DNA from: Oscillospiraceae bacterium
GTDB taxonomy: Bacteria; Bacillota; Clostridia; Oscillospirales; SIG627
Reading direction: 5' to 3'
NCBI GenBank assembly: GCA_015065325.1
Contig: SVQO01000006.1
Location: 1 to 64,000 of the forward strand
DNA: 64,000 bases
Under the pieces are notes generated by a model. It was not told the origin of the DNA. It saw only the letters and a list, made by a program, of their open reading frames with translations, and ran no database searches. The translations under genes were made by a program, and so were the position numbers. Below are positions 15,820 to 23,892 of the stretch, piece after piece (the first letter of the stretch is position 1; the number at the start of each line of letters is the position of its first letter).

Positions 15820-17238
15820 ATGAAACGAAAAATAATCTGCTTTTTATTGTCGATTTTTGTCGCAACCGAAATTCTTGGATGCAGGCTCGATGCTTCTGCA
15901 AAGGATTTCACCTTTACGGATCTTTCTGATTTCGGCATTTCTTCTTTGGGCGTTTATCGAGTACCTTCCGTATCTATAGACGGCACAGTTTCACCCAGCG
16001 AGTACGGCAGCGGCACTTCTTTTTTGGATGGAAGTGGCTTGTACCTCTTGAAAAGCGATGCTTATTCCGATGCTGTAAGACCATCTTCCGCGACGGTTCA
16101 GGAAAGCTATGTAGCCCTCAGCGGAGAATATGTTTACTGCGCTTTGCGCCTTCGCAGCGCGGATGGGGCTCCTATCCCTTTGAATAAAGAATTCGGTCCA
16201 TGCTACCGCGTTTCCATAAGCCTTAGCTTATCTGAAGGAGAGCATCCCGCATTGCGCGGATCGGCTTTGACCAATGACTATTATTTTTCTGCGGAGGATC
16301 ATACTTGCATCAGCTTTTACGGCGATCGGATTGCACGTAGCTTGACGGAAAAAGCAGTTTCTGCAAAGCCTTTGTCCTCTATGACCGAAAAATATCGTGA
16401 AAACGGTCTCGTCACCTCTGATGGGGTTCTTTGGAATGCTACCCAATATTGTAACAATACCTGCTTTTCTCTGGAAAATGTCGGAGGTGTTTCTACGCTG
16501 ACTTTCGAAGCAAAAATTCCTTTGGAGGACGTACTCCTTTCCGTGCATCCGACGGAGCGGGACAAGATTCGTTTCGCAGTGAAAAACGCATCACGTACGC
16601 TTTGCGGTTCCTTTTCTTCGCAGATCTATTTGTCTGAGCGCACTTGTCTGATCACGGGTCTTCCTTCTTCCGTTTCTTTTTCCGACGAGACCCTTGCGTC
16701 TTTTATGGAAAGGGATTATGAAAAGCCTGCATCGGGTCTTTATATCCCCAAAATCATTCCCGTACCCCTCTACTGGTGCGGTCAGCCGACTGTGAAGGAA
16801 CGGGTTCCCGTTTCCAAGGAAACGCAAAACGTTCCTTCCTCCGAAGGCATCTCCTCAACGGAAAAGGCTTCTGTCGACGATAGCACCGTGCAAAACGAGA
16901 GCGTAATGAATTCCCAAACTCCCGACGATCCATCCTCGGGTACTGCCGTGCAGGAAAACGACGAATCCGTTTTTGAATCCTTGCCGGATGGCGATGATCT
17001 TCTCCCCGAGGAAACGCAAATCATTTATGATACAAAAACCACTACGACTACGAAAAAGAAAAACGATAATTCTTTGGCGAGCAGTATTCTTGCAACGTTG
17101 ACGGGTGCTTTCCTCTTTGGTGCGGTTTTGATCCTTTGTATTTATTTTCGTGACAGCGGAAAAAGGGAAGACGAAAAGAATCGAAAAGGGAAGAAGAAAA
17201 ATCAAAAGGAAAAGCGATCCGACAAAAGGAAGGATTAA
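15820..17238 (+). CDS. Second CBM9-like membrane-anchored surface protein
   Basis: A 472-aa relative of the preceding gene product: signal peptide (about residues 1-27), CBM9/DOMON-like entry SIDGTVSPSEYG near 49-60, then a serine/glutamate-rich low-complexity linker (about 330-415), one membrane helix (about 423-445) and a very basic 25-residue cytosolic tail. The two share topology and length more than sequence, so they are old duplicates. The ATG at 15820 lies only 15 bp after a terminator-like hairpin and lacks a clear ribosome binding site; TTG 15811 is an alternative. Its expression probably depends on read-through of that hairpin. Confidence 0.65.
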   Translation: MKRKIICFLLSIFVATEILGCRLDASAKDFTFTDLSDFGISSLGVYRVPSVSIDGTVSPSEYGSGTSFLDGSGLYLLKSDAYSDAVRPSSATVQESYVALSGEYVYCALRLRSADGAPIPLNKEFGPCYRVSISLSLSEGEHPALRGSALTNDYYFSAEDHTCISFYGDRIARSLTEKAVSAKPLSSMTEKYRENGLVTSDGVLWNATQYCNNTCFSLENVGGVSTLTFEAKIPLEDVLLSVHPTERDKIRFAVKNASRTLCGSFSSQIYLSERTCLITGLPSSVSFSDETLASFMERDYEKPASGLYIPKIIPVPLYWCGQPTVKERVPVSKETQNVPSSEGISSTEKASVDDSTVQNESVMNSQTPDDPSSGTAVQENDESVFESLPDGDDLLPEETQIIYDTKTTTTTKKKNDNSLASSILATLTGAFLFGAVLILCIYFRDSGKREDEKNRKGKKKNQKEKRSDKRKD

Positions 17239-17240
17239 AA

Positions 17241-17269
17241 ACAAAGCGGACTTTCCGCTTTGTTTTTTT
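17241..17269 (+). terminator. Terminator after the second CBM9-like gene
   Basis: ACAAAGCGGA pairs with TCCGCTTTGT across CTT, followed by a T run. Confidence 0.9.
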
Positions 17270-17270
17270 G

Positions 17271-17299
17271 TTGCATTTTTTCGTTTCATCGTGTAAAAT
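17271..17299 (+). promoter_or_regulatory. Promoter of the Xer-type recombinase gene
   Basis: TTGCAT (17271-17276) and TAAAAT (17294-17299) are 17 bp apart, beginning right after the preceding terminator. Confidence 0.6.
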
Positions 17300-17321
17300 A
17301 TATTGGAAAGGAGGAGATGAT

Positions 17322-18281
17322 ATGAAGATCCGTATGGATGAGCTGCCGCCTGCAGTTGCTCGCTATTTGTCTTATAAATTATCAATTCAGGGCGCCAGCG
17401 AAAAAACCGTGTACGAATATAGCCTCGATCTGATGAATTTTTTTCGTTTCGTCTTTTTCAGAGACGTTCCCCGAGAAGAAAGGGTTGACCTGTCCTCCTT
17501 GACCGATCAGCAAATTGGCTCCGTACCCCCTCAGAAGATCTACGAATACCTCCTGTATTCCGCAACGCAGAAAAAGAACGGAAACGCCAGCCGTGCCCGC
17601 AAGCTTTCAGCAATCAAAGGACTTTATAAATTCCTTGCGTCCAAGGAAAAATCTATTTCGGATAACCCCTCCAAGGAAATTGAGGCGCCATCCGTAAAGC
17701 ATGCTTTGCCAAAATTTCTTTCCGAGAACGAAAGTCGTATGCTTTTGGAAGCGGTTGAAAATTTTGGTGAAAAAAACAAGAAAAGAGATTATGCCATTCT
17801 CGCGCTCTTTCTCAATTGCGGAATGCGAGTTTCCGAGCTTTGTGCCATCAGCCTGCCCGATCTGCCTGCCGATCTTTCTCAGGTTATTGTTACGGGCAAG
17901 GGGAATAAGCAAAGACTTGTCTATTTGAACGCCTCCTGTCAGGCTGCGCTTCGTGCCTATCTGGAGGAACGAAAAAACATACCCTGCCGGGATGAAAAAG
18001 CCTTGTTCGTCAGTCGCAATCAAAGAAGGCTTTCCGTAAAAACGGTTCAGTGGCTGGTTTATAAGTATCTGGATCTGGCGGGACTGGGAGACAAGGGCTA
18101 TTCCGTTCATAAGCTTCGACACACTGCCGCAACTCTCATCTACTCTACGGGGAAGGTGGACGTTCGCATCCTACAGGATATTTTGGGACACGAGCAGTTG
18201 AATACGACACAGATCTATACCCACGTCAGCGACGAACAAAAGAAAAAAGCAATGAGCGAAAATCCATTAAATGAAAAATAA
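17322..18281 (+). CDS. Tyrosine recombinase, XerC/XerD type
   Basis: A 319-aa site-specific recombinase. The N-terminal core-binding domain covers about 1-115. All catalytic residues of the C-terminal domain are present: Arg169 (GMRVSEL), Lys193 (TGKGNKQR), His263 and Arg266 (HKLRH), His290 (LGHEQ) and nucleophile Tyr299 (IYTHV). Length and motifs fit XerC/XerD, which resolve chromosome dimers at dif, better than phage integrases. GGAGGAG precedes the ATG at 17322. No attachment site or mobile-element genes are adjacent, which supports a housekeeping role. Confidence 0.88.
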   Translation: MKIRMDELPPAVARYLSYKLSIQGASEKTVYEYSLDLMNFFRFVFFRDVPREERVDLSSLTDQQIGSVPPQKIYEYLLYSATQKKNGNASRARKLSAIKGLYKFLASKEKSISDNPSKEIEAPSVKHALPKFLSENESRMLLEAVENFGEKNKKRDYAILALFLNCGMRVSELCAISLPDLPADLSQVIVTGKGNKQRLVYLNASCQAALRAYLEERKNIPCRDEKALFVSRNQRRLSVKTVQWLVYKYLDLAGLGDKGYSVHKLRHTAATLIYSTGKVDVRILQDILGHEQLNTTQIYTHVSDEQKKKAMSENPLNEK

Positions 18282-18342
18282 AAAAACGAATAAAATGCTT
18301 TTCGATCATCCATACTAGATAAAAAAAGAAGGAATGGTCTGA

Positions 18343-18423
18343 ATGGATTTTCTCTTTGGGATCGTGATCGGAGGGATCATCGGCGTATTTACAATGTGTC
18401 TTTTCCAGGTCACAAGAGAATAA
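18343..18423 (+). CDS. DUF3789-type membrane microprotein
   Basis: A 26-residue protein, MDFLFGIVIGGIIGVFTMCL followed by FQVTRE, consisting of one membrane helix with a GG pair and a cysteine. The pattern (short start, F-L-G/I-x-I-G-G-x-x-G-V-F-x-M-C-L) matches the DUF3789 microproteins common in Clostridia, whose function is unknown. AAGAAGGA lies at a usable distance before the ATG, and a terminator follows 18 bp after the stop. It may be co-transcribed with the recombinase gene. Confidence 0.65.
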   Translation: MDFLFGIVIGGIIGVFTMCLFQVTRE

Positions 18424-18441
18424 GCGGCGCGTCGCGCCGTA

Positions 18442-18469
18442 AAAAAGCCACCGTTTTCGGTGGCTTTTT
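18442..18469 (+). terminator. Terminator after the microprotein
   Basis: AAAAAGCCACCG pairs with CGGTGGCTTTTT around TTTT. A second small GC-rich palindrome (GGCGCG-T-CGCGCC) precedes it. Confidence 0.9.
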
Positions 18470-18503
18470 GTATTTTGATGCGAATATGAATTCTTTGGGC
18501 GTC

Positions 18504-18532
18504 TTGATTTGTTGGAAGGGGTTTGTTATAAT
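18504..18532 (+). promoter_or_regulatory. Promoter of the ribulokinase gene
   Basis: TTGATT (18504-18509) and TATAAT (18527-18532) are 17 bp apart, 40 bp before the start codon. No clear AraR-type operator is seen. Confidence 0.7.
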
Positions 18533-18571
18533 ATCAGAAAGTATTTGCCTGAAAATTAATAAGGAGAAACC

Positions 18572-20209
18572 ATGAAGAAATATACGGTGGGTTTGGATTT
18601 CGGTACCGGGAGTATGCGTGCTTTGCTGGTGGATCTTGCAAGCGGCAAAGAACTCGGGTATAAGGAATGTAAATATCCTCACGGGGTAATGGAAAGCACT
18701 TTGCCTGACGGAACGAGGCTCGGTCCCGAATGGTCACTTCAGCACCCCGAGGATTATCTGTTTGCTTTAACCGAAACGGTTCCCAATTTACTGCGCGAGC
18801 ACGGAGTTCTTCGGGAAGAAGTTGTTGGACTGGGAATTGATTTTACTTCCTCTACCGTAATCCCTCTGGATGCGACTCTTACCCCTCTTTGCCTTATGAA
18901 GGAATACTCGGGAAATCCACACGCTTATGCGAAGCTTTGGAAGCACCATTCCGCGCAGTATTGCGCGGAGCTGATCACCGATCTTGCCAAGAAAACCGAA
19001 CAAGCCTGGCTGGTAAGAAACGGCGGAAGGATTTCACCTGAGCTAGCATTCCCCAAGCTTTTGCAGGTTGCTTTGGAAGCGCCGGAGCTTTTTGATCGTG
19101 TGGAATACTTTATGGATGCAGGCGATTATATGGTATCTCTCCTGACGGGAGAAGTATCCAGAAGCACTTGCATTGCAGGATACAAATATTGCTGGAGCAA
19201 AGAGGAGGGCTTCCCCGATGAAGGCTTTCTCAACGGTCTTGCTCCCGATTTTGGCAGTAAGGTGCTGAAAAAGCTGCGCGGAAAGTTCTTTGCTCCCGGA
19301 GCGTCTGCGGGAACTCTGACAAAGGAATTTGCCGAAAAGCTCGGACTTTCGGAGAAAACCGCGGTATCAGCTGCCGTCATCGACGCCCACGCTGCTATTC
19401 CCGCAATCGGACAGATCGGTGAAAACCAAATGCTTATGATCCTTGGGACTTCCGGCTGTCACCACCTGTTGTCCAAAAGCTATCGGCAGGTTGAGGGCGT
19501 TTTTGGAATCGTGGAGGACGGAGTGATCGAGGGCTTTTATTGCTATGAGGCGGGGCAAAGCGGGATGGGAGACCATTTTGAATGGCTCCTGCGGAACTGC
19601 GTTGGTAAAGACGTTGAGGATCGGGCTTGCGCAAAGGGAATGAGCGTTTTGAACTACCTTGCGCAGCTTGCTTCCGAAAAAAGAGCTGGTGAAACGGGTC
19701 TGCTTTGTCTGGATTGGTTTAACGGAAACCGCTCCGTTTTAAATGACTGTGATCTTTCAGGCGTAATTTTGGGTCTTACTCTTTCCACTCAGCCGCAGGA
19801 TCTGTACCGTGCTCTGGTGGAGGCGGTTGCCTTCGGTACGCGGAAGATCATTGAGAGCTTCGAAAATTCCGGGGTTGCCGTGGATGCCCTCTTTGCTACG
19901 GGTACCATGTCAAAGTCGTCCTTTGTGATGCAGACCTTCGCCGACGTTACGGGAAAGAGGATCCGCATTGTAGCTTCTCAAAACGGACCCGCTTTGGGAG
20001 CGGCGATATTTGCCGCGTCGGCGTCCGGAACGTTCTCTCTTGCCGAGGCAACGAAAAGACTGGGAAAGCTACAGGAAAACAGCTATGATCCCGATCCGAA
20101 AAATTCCGCACTCTATGATAAGCTTTACGGGGAATATTGCTTGCTTCACGACTATTTCGGAAGGGAAGAAAATCCCGTTTTAAAAACACTGAAATCCCTT
20201 CGAAAATAA
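18572..20209 (+). CDS. araB: FGGY-family carbohydrate kinase, probable ribulokinase
   Basis: The 545-aa protein is a FGGY kinase, most like ribulokinase, which phosphorylates L-ribulose for the pentose phosphate pathway. The N-terminal ATPase fold begins VGLDFGTGSMRALLVD (residues 6-21); the araB-like segments PHAYAKLWKHH (near 111-121) and MDAGDYMVSLLTGE are present; the C-terminal nucleotide domain contains VEAVAFGTRKIIE and ATGTMSKSS, with GPALGAAIFAA near the end. Length fits AraB. No araA, araD, transporter or araR gene is near, so it is an orphan. Another pentulose or pentitol could be the substrate. Confidence 0.8.
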   Translation: MKKYTVGLDFGTGSMRALLVDLASGKELGYKECKYPHGVMESTLPDGTRLGPEWSLQHPEDYLFALTETVPNLLREHGVLREEVVGLGIDFTSSTVIPLDATLTPLCLMKEYSGNPHAYAKLWKHHSAQYCAELITDLAKKTEQAWLVRNGGRISPELAFPKLLQVALEAPELFDRVEYFMDAGDYMVSLLTGEVSRSTCIAGYKYCWSKEEGFPDEGFLNGLAPDFGSKVLKKLRGKFFAPGASAGTLTKEFAEKLGLSEKTAVSAAVIDAHAAIPAIGQIGENQMLMILGTSGCHHLLSKSYRQVEGVFGIVEDGVIEGFYCYEAGQSGMGDHFEWLLRNCVGKDVEDRACAKGMSVLNYLAQLASEKRAGETGLLCLDWFNGNRSVLNDCDLSGVILGLTLSTQPQDLYRALVEAVAFGTRKIIESFENSGVAVDALFATGTMSKSSFVMQTFADVTGKRIRIVASQNGPALGAAIFAASASGTFSLAEATKRLGKLQENSYDPDPKNSALYDKLYGEYCLLHDYFGREENPVLKTLKSLRK

Positions 20210-20211
20210 AT

Positions 20212-20238
20212 ACAAGCCACCGAATTTCGGTGGCTTGT
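20212..20238. terminator. Bidirectional terminator between araB and the BlaR1-like gene
   Basis: ACAAGCCACCGAA and TCGGTGGCTTGT form a stem of about 12 bp; both flanking genes converge here. Confidence 0.85.
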
Positions 20239-20243
20239 TCCGT

Positions 20244-21737
20244 TTAAAAGCTGGGTTGATTGATTGTGAAAACCGCACCGTTGGGAAGACCTGCAATCTT
20301 TTCGGGGGACGCGTCAGCATCGTAGATCAGCTTTCCCGGTTCCGTCTTGAATACGTGGGTTGCGAGAACTTTATTACCTCTGTGTGGACATTGGGTGATC
20401 GTTAAGGAGTGATCGTCCATTTCCGATGGATAATAGAACATGCAGTTCTTTGCTTGAAGCCACACGATCTTTTCGCTTTCCTCGTTACCGCTTGGATAAT
20501 AGTAGGAAGCATAACGCTCGCGGCTTTCCTCTAAGTAATTGTCCCCAAAATCGACCCCTCCGATCAAAGGAACGTTATTTCCACTCTCTTTGCGAAACAA
20601 AATATACATTGTGGAATTGTTTTGATCGTTTTGATATGTGTATTCATCGTATTGGTATCTCATAGGTTCAACTTCAACTGCTTCCTCTAAAGTTGCTGAT
20701 TTGTTTTTTTTATCCGAATTAATTATAACATTCTTTTCCTGGGCATTTTTTTCTTCGTTTTTAAGGATCGGGTCAGATAGGATACCGATTGCGGCAATTG
20801 CGGCGATGATCAGCGATAAAATGATGATCCAAAATACGGGCTTTTTATAATATAGTGTCATTTTTATTCTTCCTTTCACGTTTTGCTCCCCGAACGCCAA
20901 GGGGCAAGCATAGACGCCGACGGAGCGGGTGGAGCACTTCAAGAGTGCGCGTGCATAATCGCGCCGTTCCTCCTCGTTCATATCCGACAGAACCTTTTCG
21001 TCACATGCGGATTCCACGTCTTTGCAAAACAGCGCGTAGGAAAGCCATAGGAGGGGATTAAACCAATGAAAAGATAAAAGCAGCCAAGCGAAGGGCTTCG
21101 CAAGATGGTCCCCGCGGCGAATATGTGCTTTTTCGTGGGCTAAAACGGAGAGGACCGTGGATGGATCCAATTCGAACGGAAGATAAATTACCGGTTTCCA
21201 AAAGCCCAGGATAAAAGGGGACTGTACCCATTCACTTTGGCGGATCCCTTTTGAATATGGAACTGAAGTTGCCAATCGGATTTTCAAGCAAAAATAACTT
21301 GTGATCATAACGGCAAGCATGGCCACAACACCCATAAGCCAGAAAAAGGGGAGGGTATCTTTAAATGAAAAGGGAGCCGACTGTCTCACTTCCTTTTTTT
21401 CCGAAGCCGAAGGTGTGGCGTTTTGCAAAGGATCGTTCTTTTCTCCTTGCGGGAGTTCGTTTAAAGCCGCATACTCTGTCCAAAAGGATCCTGCATCCTT
21501 TTCCTCTACGAAACTTTCCTGTATTTGAATATGGATTTCTTCTTTTTGCGGAGGGGAAAAGCTAAAAGGCGTTTCGAAGGAAAAGGGAATCAGCAAACGT
21601 ATGGCAACCAAACCCCAAAGAGCGCAAACGATCCATTTCGGAGCCTTTCGCAGGATCAATCGAAAAAAGAGAACGGAGAGAATGGCAATGCTTCCGTCAA
21701 CACTCATTTCAAGCACGTAGGCAAAGAGTGCGTTCAT
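20244..21737 (-). CDS. BlaR1/MecR1-like M56-family membrane metallopeptidase
   Basis: A 497-aa sensor protease. Membrane segments lie at about residues 13-30, 35-52, 128-152 and 300-321. The zinc motif HEKAH is at 201-205 with a following Glu in the VESACDEKV segment (241-249), as in M56 peptidases that cleave their BlaI partner after sensing. The extracellular C-terminus (about 321-497) is far too short for the penicillin-binding sensor of true BlaR1 and contains tyrosine/aspartate-rich segments, so the signal is probably not a beta-lactam. The ATG at 21737 follows the BlaI-like stop by 1 nt, with AAGGGGG upstream, indicating coupling. Confidence 0.8.
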   Translation of the reverse strand: MNALFAYVLEMSVDGSIAILSVLFFRLILRKAPKWIVCALWGLVAIRLLIPFSFETPFSFSPPQKEEIHIQIQESFVEEKDAGSFWTEYAALNELPQGEKNDPLQNATPSASEKKEVRQSAPFSFKDTLPFFWLMGVVAMLAVMITSYFCLKIRLATSVPYSKGIRQSEWVQSPFILGFWKPVIYLPFELDPSTVLSVLAHEKAHIRRGDHLAKPFAWLLLSFHWFNPLLWLSYALFCKDVESACDEKVLSDMNEEERRDYARALLKCSTRSVGVYACPLAFGEQNVKGRIKMTLYYKKPVFWIIILSLIIAAIAAIGILSDPILKNEEKNAQEKNVIINSDKKNKSATLEEAVEVEPMRYQYDEYTYQNDQNNSTMYILFRKESGNNVPLIGGVDFGDNYLEESRERYASYYYPSGNEESEKIVWLQAKNCMFYYPSEMDDHSLTITQCPHRGNKVLATHVFKTEPGKLIYDADASPEKIAGLPNGAVFTINQPSF

Positions 21738-21738
21738 C

Positions 21739-22098
21739 TTATTTGCCCCCTTTTTCGATGAGCCTTTCCAATTCTTCGATTTCTTTTTTGCTAAGCTTTT
21801 GACTTCTTGCAAAAGCGGCGATGAAGGCGGGAAGGGAACCCTCAAAGGTCTTCTCCATCAGTTCTTCCATTTGATCCTCCTGCACCTGATCCTTGGAGAT
21901 CAGAGAGGTGACTACGGAATTTTCGTTTTTCAATACGCCGCGGTCGGTCAATCTGCGAATTACCGTGTAGGTCGTGGTGCGTGACCAATCCAATTTTTCC
22001 TTGCAGAGCTTTGCAAGAGCGGAACTGGAGATCGGTTCGTTTTCCCAGAGAATCAAACAAAAACGGTACTCACTTTCAAAGATTTTCGGTGTTGTCAT
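21739..22098 (-). CDS. BlaI/MecI-family transcriptional repressor
   Basis: A 119-aa winged-helix repressor. The recognition region runs through SRTTTYTVIRRLTDRGVL (about residues 39-56), and the C-terminal helices (about 75-119) dimerise. In the family, the M56 partner triggers cleavage of the repressor. AGGAGGT lies seven bases before the ATG. Two palindromic operators occur in its promoter, so the operon is likely autorepressed. Confidence 0.9.
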   Translation of the reverse strand: MTTPKIFESEYRFCLILWENEPISSSALAKLCKEKLDWSRTTTYTVIRRLTDRGVLKNENSVVTSLISKDQVQEDQMEELMEKTFEGSLPAFIAAFARSQKLSKKEIEELERLIEKGGK

Positions 22099-22117
22099 AT
22101 TTACCTCCTAAAAAAGT

Positions 22118-22133
22118 GTCTAATGCATTCGAC
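22118..22133. promoter_or_regulatory. BlaI-type operator, proximal copy
   Basis: GTCTAA-TGCA-TTCGAC is a 6-4-6 dyad with one mismatch, centred 23 bp from the second copy and downstream of the -10 box. Confidence 0.7.
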
Positions 22134-22139
22134 AAGTGT

Positions 22140-22168
22140 AGTCTAACACATTAGACAAAATTTGTCAA
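22140..22168 (-). promoter_or_regulatory. Promoter of the blaI-blaR1-like operon
   Basis: Minus-strand TTGACA (22168-22163) and TAGACT (22145-22140) are 17 bp apart. The distal operator covers the spacer and -10 box. Confidence 0.75.
22141..22156. promoter_or_regulatory. BlaI-type operator, distal copy
   Basis: GTCTAA-CACA-TTAGAC is a perfect 6-bp dyad with a 4-bp centre, overlapping the -10 box. Confidence 0.75.
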
Positions 22169-22178
22169 GAGAAAAAAT

Positions 22179-22206
22179 AAAAGAGCTTGCACGTGCAAGC
22201 TCTTTT
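22179..22206. terminator. Terminator of gpmI
   Basis: A perfect 28-nt palindrome (AAAAGAGCTTGCAC and its complement) lies 15 bp after the gpmI stop. It ends with Ts in both directions and also shields the divergently placed blaI promoter. Confidence 0.8.
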
Positions 22207-22220
22207 GGCTTATCGGTGTT

Positions 22221-23864
22221 TTATTTGATCTCGATCATGCTTTCGTTCCACATCTCAGGTGCTTCGTAGCCGAGCAGATTGACCGCAGTAGCGGCAACGT
22301 TGGAAAGCCCGAAGGAGCCTTCCTTTACGGTGTAAGCATCTTTGCTATTGTTATCGTAGAAGATGCAGGGAACGGGATTCAGAGTGTGGCTGGTCTTGGA
22401 CTTGAAGGAACCGTCCTTGTTTTTCTTTGGCTCACCGGTCTTCTTATCCAGCTCCATCATTTCATCGGCGTTGCCGTGGTCTGCGGTAATCAGTGCTACG
22501 CCTCCGACCTCGTCGAGAGCAGCAAGGATACGATCCAGACAAAGGTCAAGAGCCTCCATGCTGATCACGGTAGCCTTCATATTGCCGGTGTGACCGACCA
22601 TATCGCCGTTGGGGAAGTTTGCACGGATAAACTTGTATTCTCCGCCACGGATGGCATCTACCAAAACGTCGGTGATCTCCGCACACTTCATCCAGGGTCT
22701 CTGCTCGAAGGGAACCACGTCGGAGGGGATCTCCATGTAGGTTTCTTTTTCGTCGTCATACTTGCCGGACTTGTTTCCGTTCCAGAAGTAGGTTACGTGA
22801 CCGTATTTCTGCGTTTCACTGACTGCAAGAGACTTAAAGGGTGCTTTTGCAAGATATTCACCCATGGTGTTGGTAATTTCGGGAGGAGCAACCAAATATA
22901 CGGGAGGAATGTGCAGGTCTCCGTCGTATTCCAGCATCCCTGCGTAAGCGGTCTTGGGGAAACGAACTCTGTCAAAATAGGGGAATTCTTCGTCGCAGAA
23001 CGCCTTGGAGATCTCGATGGAACGGTCACCGCGGAAGTTGAAGAAGATCACGCCGTCTCCGTCCTCGACAGTTCCTACTGCTTTGCCGTTTTCGGCGATG
23101 ACGAATCCGGGGAGATCTTGGTCAATGACCTTCAGCTCGTTTCTGTAAGTTTCAATGGCTTCCTTTGCGCTGGCAAACTGTCTGCCTTCACCCAAAACGT
23201 GAATGTCCCAGCCTGCCTTGACCATTTGCCAGTTGGCTTCGTAGCGGTCCATAGTGATGCTCATTCTTCCGCCGCCGGAAGCGATCTTTGCATCAAAGCC
23301 GCCGTCGTTCAAGGAAGCGAGAAATTCCTCGAAGGGCTCAACGTATTCCAGAGCACTGGTTTCCGCTACGTCTCTGCCGTCCAGCAGAATGTGGCAGCGA
23401 ACCTTTTTGATTCCCTCTGCCTTGGCTTCGGTGATCAAAGCCTTCAGATGGTCAATGTGAGAGTGAACGTTGCCGTCGGAGAACAGACCGATAAAGTGCA
23501 GGGTAGAGGCGTTTTCTTTGACGGTTCCGCTCACCTTCTGCCAGCCGTCACCCTGATAGATCTTTCCGCTTTCGATGGAGTTGGATACAAGCTTTGCACC
23601 CTGTGCGAAGATCTGTCCGGAGCCCAGTGCGTTGTGACCGACCTCGGAGTTACCCATGTCATCGTCGGAGGGGAGACCTACTGCGGTTCCGTGTGCTTTC
23701 AAGCTCAGGGTGGGGTAGTCGCGCATCAAGCGGTCCAAAGTAGGGGTAGAAGCGCTTGCAACGGCGTTTCCTTCCGTTTTGGGATTGAGACCCACACCGT
23801 CCAGGACCAGTACCGCAACGGGGCCTTTTACGTCGATTTTCTTCTTCATTTCCACAAGTTCCAT
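22221..23864 (-). CDS. gpmI: 2,3-bisphosphoglycerate-independent phosphoglycerate mutase
   Basis: The 547-aa metalloenzyme interconverts 3- and 2-phosphoglycerate in glycolysis. The N-terminal metal site is in LVLDGVGLNP (near residues 19-28) and the phosphoserine nucleophile in DDDMGNSEVGHNALGSG (near 67-83); the C-terminal ITADHGNADEM carries further metal ligands. At about 547 residues, with FAQGAKLV after the serine motif, it resembles the longer plant-like branch more than the roughly 510-aa Bacillus type. The ATG at 23864 has AGAGGA six bases upstream; ATG 23870 is too close to it. It is the second gene of an operon with the PLP enzyme at 23893. Confidence 0.93.
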   Translation of the reverse strand: MELVEMKKKIDVKGPVAVLVLDGVGLNPKTEGNAVASASTPTLDRLMRDYPTLSLKAHGTAVGLPSDDDMGNSEVGHNALGSGQIFAQGAKLVSNSIESGKIYQGDGWQKVSGTVKENASTLHFIGLFSDGNVHSHIDHLKALITEAKAEGIKKVRCHILLDGRDVAETSALEYVEPFEEFLASLNDGGFDAKIASGGGRMSITMDRYEANWQMVKAGWDIHVLGEGRQFASAKEAIETYRNELKVIDQDLPGFVIAENGKAVGTVEDGDGVIFFNFRGDRSIEISKAFCDEEFPYFDRVRFPKTAYAGMLEYDGDLHIPPVYLVAPPEITNTMGEYLAKAPFKSLAVSETQKYGHVTYFWNGNKSGKYDDEKETYMEIPSDVVPFEQRPWMKCAEITDVLVDAIRGGEYKFIRANFPNGDMVGHTGNMKATVISMEALDLCLDRILAALDEVGGVALITADHGNADEMMELDKKTGEPKKNKDGSFKSKTSHTLNPVPCIFYDNNSKDAYTVKEGSFGLSNVAATAVNLLGYEAPEMWNESMIEIK

Positions 23865-23892
23865 AATCATTCCTCTTTCTCAAGATTAATTT

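Noticed and set aside
17322..18281. Integrase of an integrated element
   Set aside because: Length and motifs are XerC/D-like and no att repeats or element genes are adjacent.
20244..21737. Beta-lactam sensing by the BlaR1-like protein
   Set aside because: The extracellular part is about 175 residues and lacks the SxxK penicillin-binding domain layout.
22179..22206. Perfect palindrome as a regulator operator
   Set aside because: It directly follows the gpmI stop and ends in A/T runs on both sides, which fits a terminator better.
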